A DNA stretch of 64,000 nt from Tenuifilum sp040752515 (GCA_040752515.1 JBFMGQ010000003.1:62001-126000); one strand, 5' to 3'. Positions 54,643-63,947 are shown, counted from the first letter of the stretch. Notes: generated by a model from the sequence alone, not told the origin. Made by a program: numbers and translations.

Positions 54643-56283
54643 TTAGTCAGTTACACCATCGGTTAATGCGGAATTTTGGCCAGAAACTGGTTTTGTTCCT
54701 GCTATATTATTGGCTGAAGGGGGTATTCCTAAATTCACATTTGTTTCAGCCTGGGGAATTCTCAGCAATAGCCAACCGTCATTAGCTGCTATGTTGAATT
54801 TATGTGCTTCAGGGAAATTAGAACTTACACCAGGCTTAAAACGTACTATGTTTTTACCTAAGCGCATTACGTCAGCAAATGCAAAGCCTTCGCCCCATAG
54901 CTCAACTCTTCTTTGGAACCAAACTTCATCCCTAAAGCTTCTTGGTGAAGCATTTACATTGTAACTAGGATCTCTGTAGGTACTGATAAAATCCTGCAAA
55001 ACCTGTTTGCCTTGAGCTTCATTTATCATTCCAAGGGCTTCAGCTTTAATTAAAATCATTTCCTCAACCCTCATAATGCACCAGTCACCAGCATTTACAT
55101 TACTACCCGGGCCTCCATACTGGGCAAACTTAACATTTGTATACGGTAAGAAAGCCATTTTAACATCGGGTATAACCAACGATGCAACTGCATCGCCCGA
55201 TACACCATTCCATGTTACATTTTGTAAATTGGGCGAATGAAGGTTTTCATCTACCCACCAACCTTTTCTGACATCAGTAGCTGGTATCAAATCAAATAGG
55301 AGCCTATTAACCATCTTATAGCAACCAACACCCGTAGTATAAGCATCACCAGAGAAAGAACTTAACTTTGCAGGCCATGAAGGATATGCAGCAGAAATGT
55401 TGGCAGGAGTAATAATTATTGCCCACATCCAGTTTGGATCATTTGCATTTATAAAAGCGGGTTTTGAAACGTCAGCAATAGAGTACGGTGTAAACCCTTG
55501 CATTGCAGCAGTTGCATCATCAGCAGCGGCCTGCCAGTTTTCCATGTAAAGGTTTGCTCTAGCGCGCAGACCATATGCTACTCTTTGGTCAATTTGGCCT
55601 TTACTGGTTCGGGTATAGCCTTCAAGTAAAGCAATGGCTTTATCAAGATCGCTAATGATAAAATCATAAACTTGCTTTACAGTTGCTCGTGGATTATTTG
55701 AAGGATCCGAAACTTCAGGTGTTACAATAGGGACACATGGTTTATCTTCGTTTCCTTTGTACTTAAACTGGTAGTTTGGAGCAAGGCTTAAATAGTCAAA
55801 TGCTCTAATTGCATAAGCTTGACCTAGATAGGCTTTTAAGGTAGGATTCTCAGTTTCAGCGGGGATAGCTTTAATAATATCATTAGCAAGCTTGATTTGC
55901 TTATAAAACAACGCCCACCGCATGTAAGGGTTTGAATATGTTTCATTCCTATCTTCAAATGTACTTGAAGTTGAAAACCAGTTATAGTTAGAATTATCTG
56001 TTACCATATCTGGTCCATTACAATCCTGTGCTAAACAAACAAATGGGTAACCAAAATCATCGTGCCTTCCCCTAGAGGCTCCAAACACAGCGTATTGTTG
56101 ACCCAACAATGAATACATACCGCTAATGTCAGCAGCAAGCAACTCAGGATTTGCCTCAACGGTTTCCTTCTTTTGATCATTTGTTAAGATACCTCCTTCA
56201 GGAAAAGTATCTAAGTCAGTACAAGCGGTAGTGCTCAAAAGCACTATACCAAACATACCAACCAATATTCTTTTTAGTTTCAT
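54643..56283 (-). CDS. SusD/RagB-family nutrient-binding lipoprotein, operon 3
   Basis: A 546-residue surface lipoprotein (signal ends LLSTTACTDLDTFPEG). It has the RagB/SusD layout: N-terminal TPR-like helices (LGQAYAIRAFDYLSLAPNYQ, VKQVYDFIISDLDKAIALLEGY), RMEEMILIKAEALGM, and a C-terminal ligand-facing region (VWFQRRVELWGEGFAFADVMRLGK). It is from a different subfamily than the SusD proteins of operons 1 and 2. Confidence 0.95.
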   Translation of the reverse strand: MKLKRILVGMFGIVLLSTTACTDLDTFPEGGILTNDQKKETVEANPELLAADISGMYSLLGQQYAVFGASRGRHDDFGYPFVCLAQDCNGPDMVTDNSNYNWFSTSSTFEDRNETYSNPYMRWALFYKQIKLANDIIKAIPAETENPTLKAYLGQAYAIRAFDYLSLAPNYQFKYKGNEDKPCVPIVTPEVSDPSNNPRATVKQVYDFIISDLDKAIALLEGYTRTSKGQIDQRVAYGLRARANLYMENWQAAADDATAAMQGFTPYSIADVSKPAFINANDPNWMWAIIITPANISAAYPSWPAKLSSFSGDAYTTGVGCYKMVNRLLFDLIPATDVRKGWWVDENLHSPNLQNVTWNGVSGDAVASLVIPDVKMAFLPYTNVKFAQYGGPGSNVNAGDWCIMRVEEMILIKAEALGMINEAQGKQVLQDFISTYRDPSYNVNASPRSFRDEVWFQRRVELWGEGFAFADVMRLGKNIVRFKPGVSSNFPEAHKFNIAANDGWLLLRIPQAETNVNLGIPPSANNIAGTKPVSGQNSALTDGVTD

Positions 56284-56318
56284 AGTATTTTAATTTTAAT
56301 TGATTACACTATACCACA

Positions 56319-59300
56319 TTAAAAGGTTATAGATATTCCACCAGAAACAGTTTTTAAGGCAGAATAGGAGAAGTTTCCTGTTGTAGTTGAACTACCACCA
56401 CCAAAATACTGCCTTGGATCTAACCCCTTCCTTTTAGAAATTAATGCAAGATTATCACCAGCCAAAAATACTCTTACTGCTGAAATATTCAACTTGGTTA
56501 ATAATTTGTTTGGTATGGTATAACCTAGAACTATATTATTTAAACTTAAGTAATTAGAACTGGTTATAAATCGTGAAGACTGGTACTGATAGGAATTATC
56601 TAAATAATTTAGTCTTGGTACATTTGTATTAGTATTTTCTGGTGTCCAGTGATTTAAAATATCTTTATGCCAGTTGTGACCAGCATTGTCTCCATTGTGC
56701 ATTAGCGCTTCATATGAACCATCGTACAATCTACCTCCTAACTGATAGGCAAACTGTGCAGATAGATCAAAACCATAAGCGTTAACATTTAAGCCAAAGC
56801 CACCATAAACTTTAGGAAGTGATCCGCCAAGCCTTGCCTGCTTAGCATCGGTATAAACCGATGTAGTTGAATAATCCCCATTATCTGGATCAACATAATA
56901 TAGAGCAACTCCAGTTGCAGGATCAACCCCGGCATACTTTCGCATGTAGAAGTCATACAAAGTACCACCAATTTCAATAATGCTTGATCCTCCTTTAACA
57001 CCTGTTTCTCGTACGCTTGGGTGTAGATCGGTTACCTCGTTCTTGTAATGTGTGGCATTAAAGTTAATGCTTACCGAGATATCCTTATTACTAAAAACTA
57101 CTCCATTCAGATCTACCTCAACACCATTGTTAACAATATTACCTACATTAATAGGAATAGAAGAGTAACCTAAACTCAAAGGAACAGGTAGGTTATATAA
57201 TAAATCGTCAGTTTTTCTTTTGAAATACTCTATGGTACCAGTAAGGCGCTTCTTAAATAATTCAAAGTCAATGCCGGCATTTAATGAATATGATGTCTCC
57301 CAAGTTAAATCTTTATTTCCTTTGAATTTCCAAACTAATGCAAATTCACCACCATTATTAGTTACTTCAAACTGATCTAAGTAGGCATAATAATAGTACC
57401 CATCGCCTAGATTATCATTTCCTTGAATACCATAACTTACTTTAGCCTTTAACAAATCAATCCAAGTTAAGGGTTTTAAGAAGTTTTCGTTACTTACTAC
57501 CCATGCTAAGCCAAAACTTCCAAAGTTACCCCATCGATTATCGGGATGGAACCTTGATGAGGCATCTCTTCTGTAGGATGCACTAGCGAAATACTTACCT
57601 TTATAATCGTACTGCAATCTTGTCAAGTAACCAATGTTTGCATAAGTATTGGTATTTGACCCCATTGAAGTAGGAGGCGACTGGATAGTATTATCTAACT
57701 CGGCAGTAAAAGGATTGAACATTTTTTGGTTTTCGCCCCAAAGGTTTTGCATCTTAAGATCGTAACTTTCATAACCAACTAATAAATCAAAATTATGGTT
57801 ATCGGCGAAAGTCTTTTTGTAGTTTACCAGATATTGCTGGTTAATAGCTAATTGACGGTAATGCGAAACATAAACATATCCCTCTGAACCAACGCTACTA
57901 CCATAGAAAGGATTTCCTAAGTAATTTCGCCTTCTATTATAGTTATTTACACCTAAATTCATAGTAACTGTCAATCCTTCAAGAGGGGTTAATACTGCAT
58001 ACCATTTACTATTTAACTCATCGTAAACTGTATTATACTTATTCAATTTCAATTCAATGGCAGGGTTTGATAGTGCCATGAATGCACGTTTAAAGTTTGT
58101 GGAATTACCAAAGTCGTAAACAGTGTATCCTCTAAAATCTTTCTTAATTGTACCATCTGCATTACGAACATAAATGGGATATATCGGAGCAATATTATTT
58201 GTAGTGTAGAACAGGTTACCGCTTGATCCCCATGAAGTCTGGCCTGTTGGTGATTGAATGTTGTAATTTGAGTAACCAATATTTGCACCCAATTTTAACC
58301 ATTTCTTGGCTTTATATTCAATATTTGAACGCCCAGTATACCTATTAAAACCAGAACCATCAACAATACCTTGGTCATCTAAATAACCTGCAGAAAAATA
58401 ATAGTTAAAAATTTCGCTTGAACCCGAAGCAGAAACATTATACTCTTGGCGTACATTGCCTTTATTAAAGAGTTCCTTATACCAGTCATCTGCAGTGTAA
58501 TAATAAGTTCCATCAGAATAACCCAAGGTAGCGTGTGGATTTAACTTAAAGTTTGTACCAATAAATCTTTCACCAGCAGGAATAGTGTAAATTTGATAAC
58601 CTAAACCGCCATTATCGGCATCAAATAGTGTAGCATCGGCAAAATTATAAGCTTCAGCAGCCGATGCCCCAGCATATGCTTTTGAGTTATAAAGGGCCTT
58701 GTAAAAAAGTTCATAGTACAACGCAGGATCCTCAATCACATCATACTTAGGAACCGCACGAGAGTTATTTCCAAATTTACTTTCAAACCTCACAACAGCA
58801 TCCTTGCTTTTTCCTTTTTTGGTTGTTATTAGGATTACACCATTTGCACCGCGTGCACCATAAAGAGCATTGGCAGCAGCATCCTTCAAAACCGTCATTG
58901 ACTCAATATCTTGAGGATTAAGTGATGATAGATTTCCCTCATATGGTACACCATCAACAACATAAAGGGGTGCATTTGATGCATTGATTGAACCTATACC
59001 TCGAATTCTAATATTTGCTGAAGTACCAGGTTGACCACTAGAGCTTGTGACTTGCACGCCAGCTACTTGCCCTGACATAGCTTGAGAAATGTTTGAAACT
59101 TGACGTTTCTGAATTTCCTCAGTTTTAACAGTACCTGCAGAACCAGTAAAAGAACTCTTGGTTGCAGTACCATATGCAACAACCATCACCTCCTCAATCT
59201 GCTTCGACTCAGGTTTCATTACCACATCGATAACGCTGCGGCCAGCCACAGCAATATCCTGTGTTTCGTACCCCACAAAGCTGAAGGTGAGGGTTTGAGC

Positions 59301-59504
59301 GTTAGCGGGTACGGCAAGTTCATACTTACCATCAGCATTGGTGGTTGCACCAATGGTTGTACCCTTTACAACAACTGAAACACCCGGCATGGGCATTCCA
59401 TCCTCGGAACTGGTAACCGTTCCGGTAATCCTTACCGTTTGCGCCTGAACCAGAGTAATACCGGCCAGTAGCAAACTTGCAAGAAAAACACTTAGTTTTT
59501 TCAT
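56319..59504 (-). CDS. SusC/RagA transporter, operon 3
   Basis: A 1061-residue TonB-dependent transporter starting MKKLSVFLASLLLAGITLVQAQ. The ATG at 59504 is chosen over one at 59573, whose extension has no signal peptide and overlaps the promoter. It has the regulatory-like domain (about 22-100), a plug with IRIRGIGSINASNAPLYVVDG and ALYGARGANGVILITT, and the beta-barrel. The body is distant from the other two SusC proteins, but the first roughly 100 codons are nearly identical to operon 2. Confidence 0.95.
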   Translation of the reverse strand: MKKLSVFLASLLLAGITLVQAQTVRITGTVTSSEDGMPMPGVSVVVKGTTIGATTNADGKYELAVPANAQTLTFSFVGYETQDIAVAGRSVIDVVMKPESKQIEEVMVVAYGTATKSSFTGSAGTVKTEEIQKRQVSNISQAMSGQVAGVQVTSSSGQPGTSANIRIRGIGSINASNAPLYVVDGVPYEGNLSSLNPQDIESMTVLKDAAANALYGARGANGVILITTKKGKSKDAVVRFESKFGNNSRAVPKYDVIEDPALYYELFYKALYNSKAYAGASAAEAYNFADATLFDADNGGLGYQIYTIPAGERFIGTNFKLNPHATLGYSDGTYYYTADDWYKELFNKGNVRQEYNVSASGSSEIFNYYFSAGYLDDQGIVDGSGFNRYTGRSNIEYKAKKWLKLGANIGYSNYNIQSPTGQTSWGSSGNLFYTTNNIAPIYPIYVRNADGTIKKDFRGYTVYDFGNSTNFKRAFMALSNPAIELKLNKYNTVYDELNSKWYAVLTPLEGLTVTMNLGVNNYNRRRNYLGNPFYGSSVGSEGYVYVSHYRQLAINQQYLVNYKKTFADNHNFDLLVGYESYDLKMQNLWGENQKMFNPFTAELDNTIQSPPTSMGSNTNTYANIGYLTRLQYDYKGKYFASASYRRDASSRFHPDNRWGNFGSFGLAWVVSNENFLKPLTWIDLLKAKVSYGIQGNDNLGDGYYYYAYLDQFEVTNNGGEFALVWKFKGNKDLTWETSYSLNAGIDFELFKKRLTGTIEYFKRKTDDLLYNLPVPLSLGYSSIPINVGNIVNNGVEVDLNGVVFSNKDISVSINFNATHYKNEVTDLHPSVRETGVKGGSSIIEIGGTLYDFYMRKYAGVDPATGVALYYVDPDNGDYSTTSVYTDAKQARLGGSLPKVYGGFGLNVNAYGFDLSAQFAYQLGGRLYDGSYEALMHNGDNAGHNWHKDILNHWTPENTNTNVPRLNYLDNSYQYQSSRFITSSNYLSLNNIVLGYTIPNKLLTKLNISAVRVFLAGDNLALISKRKGLDPRQYFGGGSSTTTGNFSYSALKTVSGGISITF

Positions 59505-59557
59505 AGAACAAGTTTTAGGTTTACAATAATGGTTAGTGAAATTTATTATTTCCGCCG

Positions 59558-59588
59558 CTAATATATGTAACACTTTTTAAAAAAGCAA
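59558..59588 (-). promoter_or_regulatory. Promoter of Sus operon 3
   Basis: On the minus strand TTG (59588-59586), a 20-base spacer and TATATTAG (59565-59558). The octamer and spacing are the same as before operon 2. The predicted leader is about 47 bases. Confidence 0.6.
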
Positions 59589-59817
59589 CCGTTACTAATG
59601 CAATTTGTTAACAAAACAAGTGTTAAAAAAGAGAAAATGAAACACATTTGGAGTAATGCGTTGATAAACATATTTTTAACATACAATTTAGATTGATTTT
59701 TTAAATCCGATTATCGTTTTCTAATTTCTTGCAGAGCAACTTGCGCAGAGCATTTCTAGCCTTGGCTGAAACATCGCTGTGTGCCAATAACCCCTTTATC
59801 TCTTTTGATAAGGTTTT

Positions 59818-60815
59818 CCAAAATCGCTCTTTGGAATGTTTACATCATACGATGCAACGCCTCCCCCCTTAATCTTTGGCTTGTTCACTGCGTGCATCGC
59901 CAAATATTTGGAATATCTCTATACCCAGGGGTAAAACCCTGGGCTAATCCGATTTGCCCTTACAGGGCGATTAGTACAGTAAACTCACGCATCAGGATGT
60001 GTGCACGACGATGTTTCAGAATCACAATAGCAGGAGCATAAAAGCCTAACCCGCCAATGGGTCGGGGGTGGAACGTGGCGGTGGGATTAGTATGCGATAC
60101 CACATGAGTCACGCCGCAGGCGGGGCGAATTGTATCGCGTGGCAGTTCCGCCCCCGGGGTACCCATCGGGTTGGGCTTTCCGGCCTTGATCTTCTTTGGT
60201 TCTTTCTTGTATCAAGACAAGAAAGAACGTATAAATAGCTTTTTCGAATGTTTTCCTTTTGCGATGTAACGGTTCACTCTTGCTCTTTGGGTTATACAAT
60301 GCGTGCATCGCCAAATATTTTGAATATCTCTATACCCAGGGTTAAAACCCTGAGCAAATTCCATTAGCCCTTAGAGGGCGATTAGTACAGTAAACACACG
60401 CATCAGGATGTGAGCGCGACGATGGTTCAGAGTCACAAAAACAGGGGCATAAAAGCCTGACCCGCCAATGGGTCGGGGGAGGAACGTGGCGGTGGGCTCA
60501 GTAAGCGATACCCCATGAGCCACGCCGCAGGCGGGGCGAATTGTATCGCGCGGCAGTTCCGCCCCCGGGGTACCCATCGGGTTGGGCTTTTCAGCCTTGA
60601 TTTTCTTTGGTTCTTTCTTGTATCAAAACAAGAAAGAACGTATAAATAGCTTTTTCGAATGTTTTCCTTTTGCGATGCAACGGTTCTCTCTTGCTCTTTG
60701 GGGTATGCATGGTGTGCATCGCCAAATATCTGGAACATCTCTATACCCAGGGTTAAAACCCTGGGCAAATTCGATTTGCCCTTACAGGGCAATAAATACT
60801 AGCACATGTAGACGT
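59818..60815. repeat. 411-bp tandem repeat, two full and two partial copies
   Basis: The sequence starting GTGCATCGCCAAATAT recurs at 59892, 60303 and 60714, an exact period of 411 bases. Copies 1 and 2 are full and very similar. A diverged 3' part of a unit precedes them (about 59818-59891) and about 100 bases of a third follow. Each unit holds hairpins: CCCAGGGTT/AACCCTGGG, GCCC-TTACA-GGGC, and an 11-bp stem GTTCTTTCTTG/CAAGAAAGAAC (60199-60228 and 60610-60639). It also has a G/C-rich centre. Open frames in the units (such as 60433-60792, minus) are judged by-products. No transposase is present. Confidence 0.88.
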
Positions 60816-60841
60816 GTGGATATGCTCGCAAACAAAGGGAT

Positions 60842-60869
60842 TTAGTTGATGGTTGTTGGTTATTAGTTG
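60842..60869. repeat. Heptamer array, TTAGTTG type
   Basis: TTAGTTG ATGGTTG TTGGTTA TTAGTTG: four degenerate 7-base units. Confidence 0.65.
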
Positions 60870-60902
60870 TCACAGATTATATCAAAAAATAAAAACACCT
60901 GC

Positions 60903-60937
60903 ACACTGAACACTGCAAACTGAACACTGAACACCAT
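60903..60937. repeat. Heptamer array, ACACTGA type
   Basis: ACACTGA ACACTGC AAACTGA ACACTGA ACACCAT: the same unit type as at 40934, 62171 and 63948. Confidence 0.85.
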
Positions 60938-60941
60938 TCAA

Positions 60942-60968
60942 GAGATCCTTCGCTGCGCTCAGGATGAC
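60942..60968. repeat. Dispersed hairpin ATCCTTCGCTGCGCTCAGGAT
   Basis: The segment around 60944-60966 has ATCCT/AGGAT arms around TCGCTGCGCTC and is followed by GACAGG. Very similar short elements are scattered in many bacterial genomes. Its role is unknown. Confidence 0.5.
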
Positions 60969-60997
60969 AGGAGTTGTATAAAGTTGTTCGACTTCGT

Positions 60998-61025
60998 TTA
61001 ACGGCTCACGGTTAACGATTCAAGA
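60998..61025. repeat. Heptamer array, TTAACGG/CTCACGG type
   Basis: TTAACGG CTCACGG TTAACGA TTCAAGA: 7-base periodicity with drifting sequence. Confidence 0.6.
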
Positions 61026-61030
61026 GCATG

Positions 61031-61045
61031 CCCCGCGAAGCGGGA
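61031..61045. repeat. Palindrome, inverse copy of 34746-34760
   Basis: CCCCGC-GAA-GCGGGA followed by TTCAA, the reverse complement of the element downstream of trxA with one base changed. Confidence 0.6.
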
Positions 61046-61060
61046 TTCAAGGTTTTGGCC

Positions 61061-61105
61061 TCACGATTCACGGTTCACCAAACTCTTTTAACTTTTAACT
61101 GTTCA
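61061..61105. repeat. Heptamer array, TCACGGT and CTTTTAA types
   Basis: TCACGAT TCACGGT TCACCAA, then CTTTTAA CTTTTAA CTGTTCA. The period of seven continues while the unit sequence changes. Confidence 0.6.
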
Positions 61106-61304
61106 CGAACCTCCTTCTACTATTTACCTCTAACTACAATCTCTTTTCACCTCCCGTGTAACCTTTTTCAACTAAACCCAGTATAAGTTTAAAAGAAATT
61201 TGCATTGGTTTTATAGATTTTGTATAATTGCAATAGTGAATAACCTTAAACCATTTGCCTATCGATAGAAGCTCTACACGCTAACCAAATTTAGGGAGGT
61301 AGCC

Positions 61305-61904
61305 GTGAATACCATTAGCCGTTCCGACTGTGAGCTTCTGTCGGATTACATTGCGGGCAACAATTCAGCCCTTGAAACATTATATAAAAGGTATGAACGA
61401 AAAGTTTATACCTACATCCTGTTAATGGTTCGAAAGCCACACCTGGCCGAAGACTTGCTGCAGGAAACATTCATTAAAGCTATAAAATCAGTAAAGGAAG
61501 GTAAGTATTCTGAAACCAATCGGTTCGGGTCGTGGCTGATGCGTATAGCGCATAATCTGGTCATTGACCAATTCAGACAGAATAAGCAGTATCGCGAGGT
61601 GTTGAACAACGATTTTCCCATGGATATTTTTAGCACCCCGCGCTTTTCCGAAGCCACCGTTGAACAGCGCATGGTTTACGAGCGCGTGCTACTTGAGGTA
61701 AGGGCGCTCATCGACTTCCTACCCGATGACCAACGCGAAGTGGTAATGCTTCGTTTCTACGGCGACTTAAGTTTTAAAGAGATTGCCGAGATAACCAATG
61801 TAAGCATCAACACTGCTTTGGGGCGCATGCGCTACGCGCTAATCAACCTAAGGAAAATGATCAAGGAGAAAAACTTAACCCTTGAGTTCGAAATGGCATG
61901 GTAA
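61305..61904 (+). CDS. ECF RNA polymerase sigma factor
   Basis: A 199-residue extracytoplasmic-function sigma factor with region 2 (TLYKRYERKVYTYILLMVRKPHLAEDLLQETFIKAIKSV), a linker, and region 4 with a helix-turn-helix (SFKEIAEITNVSINTALGRMRYALINLRK), here quoted in part. It starts at GTG, preceded by GGGAGGT at 61294-61300, a strong Shine-Dalgarno sequence that is uncommon in this phylum. No anti-sigma gene is adjacent. The regulon is unknown; the nearest downstream gene is the RtcB homologue about 310 bases away. Confidence 0.93.
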   Translation: MNTISRSDCELLSDYIAGNNSALETLYKRYERKVYTYILLMVRKPHLAEDLLQETFIKAIKSVKEGKYSETNRFGSWLMRIAHNLVIDQFRQNKQYREVLNNDFPMDIFSTPRFSEATVEQRMVYERVLLEVRALIDFLPDDQREVVMLRFYGDLSFKEIAEITNVSINTALGRMRYALINLRKMIKEKNLTLEFEMAW

Positions 61905-61909
61905 GAGGA

Positions 61910-61937
61910 GTTGATAGTTGATAGTTGGCGGTTGATG
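61910..61937. repeat. Heptamer array, GTTGATA type
   Basis: GTTGATA GTTGATA GTTGGCG GTTGATG, starting six bases after the sigma factor stop. Confidence 0.75.
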
Positions 61938-62093
61938 GTAAAATTTTTATCTATTTAGTGTTTAGCTTTTGTTTATGGAAAGCAGATGACGCAGAATTTA
62001 TAGATTCACACTTTGTAACTCTGAAGTTGTTCTTTGTTCGTTGATCGTAAGATTAGTTGACAGATAATAAGTGATGGGTAAGAGAAATTAGAA

Positions 62094-62128
62094 TCAATTT
62101 TGAATTTTGAATCTGAAATTTTAAATCA
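62094..62128. repeat. Heptamer array, TGAATTT type
   Basis: TCAATTT TGAATTT TGAATCT GAAATTT TAAATCA. A short palindrome TTCCCGC-TAGT-GCGGGAA follows at 62132-62149. Confidence 0.65.
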
Positions 62129-62170
62129 ATATTCCCGCTAGTGCGGGAAAGCCTCTCTATCCGTAAATTC

Positions 62171-62212
62171 CCTCTGAACACTGAACACTGCACACTGAAC
62201 ACTGAAAACTAC
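62171..62212. repeat. Heptamer array, ACACTGA type
   Basis: Four clean units (ACACTGA, ACACTGC, ACACTGA, ACACTGA) with degenerate edges. It ends five bases before the ATG of the RtcB gene, so it occupies the position where a ribosome-binding region would lie. Confidence 0.85.
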
Positions 62213-62216
62213 TAAA

Positions 62217-63677
62217 ATGGGCAAGAGCAAGATAAAACCCAAGGAACTGCACTTTCTTAAATCGAAAGGGGATTTCGATATTTCTGCCATTTGCCGTGAA
62301 GTTAACATCATTCTTCGCAGCCAGCGGGTTACCAAGGGCGAACTGTTACAATACATCAGCGATGCCGTTGAAACTCCTGAAAGCATTGCTACCGACAATC
62401 GTTTTAAAACGCTTATCCGGTACCTTCAACCTAAGAATGATATTTTCACGGATGATCTAAAAGGCAATAATGTTTATGGTGATTTTTCTTTACACAAACC
62501 GCTTAGCTACAACATTTATGGAGCCGATGGCATAGAACCCGGAGCCATTGAGCAGATGGAGAATGCCATGAGTTTACCCATTGCCCTGGCGGGTGCCCTT
62601 ATGGCAGATGCTCATGAGGGGTATGGCTTACCTATTGGCGGAGTGCTTGCCACCACTGGGAATGTGGTAATACCCTATGCTGTGGGAGTTGATATTGCTT
62701 GTCGAATGTGTATGTCGGTTTTTCCCATAAAACCCGATATCATCCGCACTAAAAGCGAAAAGCTAAGCCAGATCCTTTGCCGCACAACCATTTTTGGGGT
62801 GGGAAGCAAAAATAAAAATCACCTCAACACATCACTTTTCGATCGGAAGGAGTGGTCGTCAACAAAGGTAATAAAGCGGTTTCGCGATTTGGCTTTCAGT
62901 CAGCTGGGCACATCGGGGGGCGGCAACCATTTTGTGGAATGGGGTGAACTAAGAATTACCTCGGAAAATTCCTTACTTGGACTTGAACCCGGAAATTACC
63001 TGGCCTTACTATCCCACTCTGGCTCGCGGGGATTTGGCAGCGAAATAGCACTTCACTACTCAAAACTTGCCATGGAAAAGGTGAAACTACCCGGAAAGGC
63101 TCGCTATTTGGCCTGGCTCGATCTAAACAGTCAGGAGGGACAGGAGTACTGGCTTGCCATGAATTTGGCTGGCGATTACGCATCGGCAAATCACCATGAG
63201 ATACACGCAAAGGTAGCCCGTGAGCTCAATGAGCATCCTCTTAAAATGATTGAGAACCACCATAATTTTGCTTGGGCTGAAACCCTTCCCGATGGCCGAA
63301 AAGCCATAGTTCACCGCAAGGGTGCTACACCTGCTCACCCCAATTCGCTTGGTATTATCCCTGGCTCAATGGTTCATCCGGCATTTATTGTGAAGGGTAA
63401 GGGTAATGCGGCATCGCTCTCATCGGCATCGCATGGGGCAGGCCGACGTATGTCGAGAAGCAAGGCCATGCAATCGTTCACCCAATCGGACCTTAAGTTT
63501 GTACTCGATAAATGGGGCGTAGAACTTATTGGGGGTGGACTCGATGAAGTGCCCATGGCGTATAAGGATATCGAGACCGTAATGGGTTACCAGTCGGACT
63601 TGGTTGAAGTGCTTGCCAAGTTTTTCCCTAAAATTGTTCGAATGGCCAACCCGGAACGAAAGCATCGCTGGGAATAA
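62217..63677 (+). CDS. RtcB-family RNA ligase
   Basis: GTP- and Mn-dependent ligase that joins 2',3'-cyclic phosphate and 5'-OH RNA ends, used in tRNA or RNA repair. The 486 residues carry the metal-binding set: Asp159 and Cys162 in VGVDIACRM, Asn237-His238 in GGGNHFVEWG, His267 in HSGSRGFG, and His348-His349 in ENHHNFAW. The histidine that should accept GMP is His406 in ASHGAGRRMSRSKA. The VDIACRM block differs slightly from the VDIGCGM of E. coli RtcB, as in a distinct subfamily. No archease or RtcR regulator is nearby. Confidence 0.93.
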   Translation: MGKSKIKPKELHFLKSKGDFDISAICREVNIILRSQRVTKGELLQYISDAVETPESIATDNRFKTLIRYLQPKNDIFTDDLKGNNVYGDFSLHKPLSYNIYGADGIEPGAIEQMENAMSLPIALAGALMADAHEGYGLPIGGVLATTGNVVIPYAVGVDIACRMCMSVFPIKPDIIRTKSEKLSQILCRTTIFGVGSKNKNHLNTSLFDRKEWSSTKVIKRFRDLAFSQLGTSGGGNHFVEWGELRITSENSLLGLEPGNYLALLSHSGSRGFGSEIALHYSKLAMEKVKLPGKARYLAWLDLNSQEGQEYWLAMNLAGDYASANHHEIHAKVARELNEHPLKMIENHHNFAWAETLPDGRKAIVHRKGATPAHPNSLGIIPGSMVHPAFIVKGKGNAASLSSASHGAGRRMSRSKAMQSFTQSDLKFVLDKWGVELIGGGLDEVPMAYKDIETVMGYQSDLVEVLAKFFPKIVRMANPERKHRWE

Positions 63678-63679
63678 TC

Positions 63680-63772
63680 CCAAGTTTAACTTGGTTCGCC
63701 CTTACAGGGTTATTAATGCACGCGTCTGAAGACGCGCGTCAACATTTGTAAATGTTAAGCCCCTACGGGGCT
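63680..63772. repeat. Cluster of five consecutive hairpins (REP-like)
   Basis: CCAAGT-TTA-ACTTGG (63680-63694), GCCC-TTACA-GGGT (63698-63710), GCGTC-TGAA-GACGC (about 63722-63735), AACATT-TGTA-AATGTT (63741-63756) and AGCCCC-TAC-GGGGCT (63758-63772). The second hairpin also occurs inside the 411-bp repeat. The first could end the RtcB transcript. The rest looks like a dispersed repetitive element. Confidence 0.7.
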
Positions 63773-63947
63773 GGGAATGTTGTTCATTATTCGTGAAGTA
63801 TAATGGAACACTGATGACGTCGATAATACTGATTTACACTGTGAAACATCGTGTAAACCCTGCGTAACACTGTGATAATTATTAATAAGTTGATAGTAAA
63901 CGCAAAAAGCACAGAATGAGTTGATATGCGCTAATATACAGCCAGCC
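63773..63947. other. Gene-free A/T-rich spacer
   Basis: Nothing supportable was found between the hairpin cluster and the last heptamer array. A 64-codon open frame on the minus strand (63755-63949) has no recognisable features. Confidence 0.4.

Noticed and set aside
42278..59504. A complete polysaccharide utilisation locus
   Set aside because: Only uptake genes are present. Without carbohydrate-active enzymes or a local regulator the substrate class cannot be claimed.
59505..59573. 23-residue N-terminal extension of the operon 3 SusC
   Set aside because: The extension covers the promoter and would bury the signal peptide; the operon 2 homologue starts at the equivalent of 59504.
60433..60792. 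119-codon open frame on the minus strand in the 411-bp repeat, and similar 68-75-codon frames
   Set aside because: The frames are explained by repetition of a structured sequence. They shift between copies, cross hairpins, and show no domain, signal or start context.
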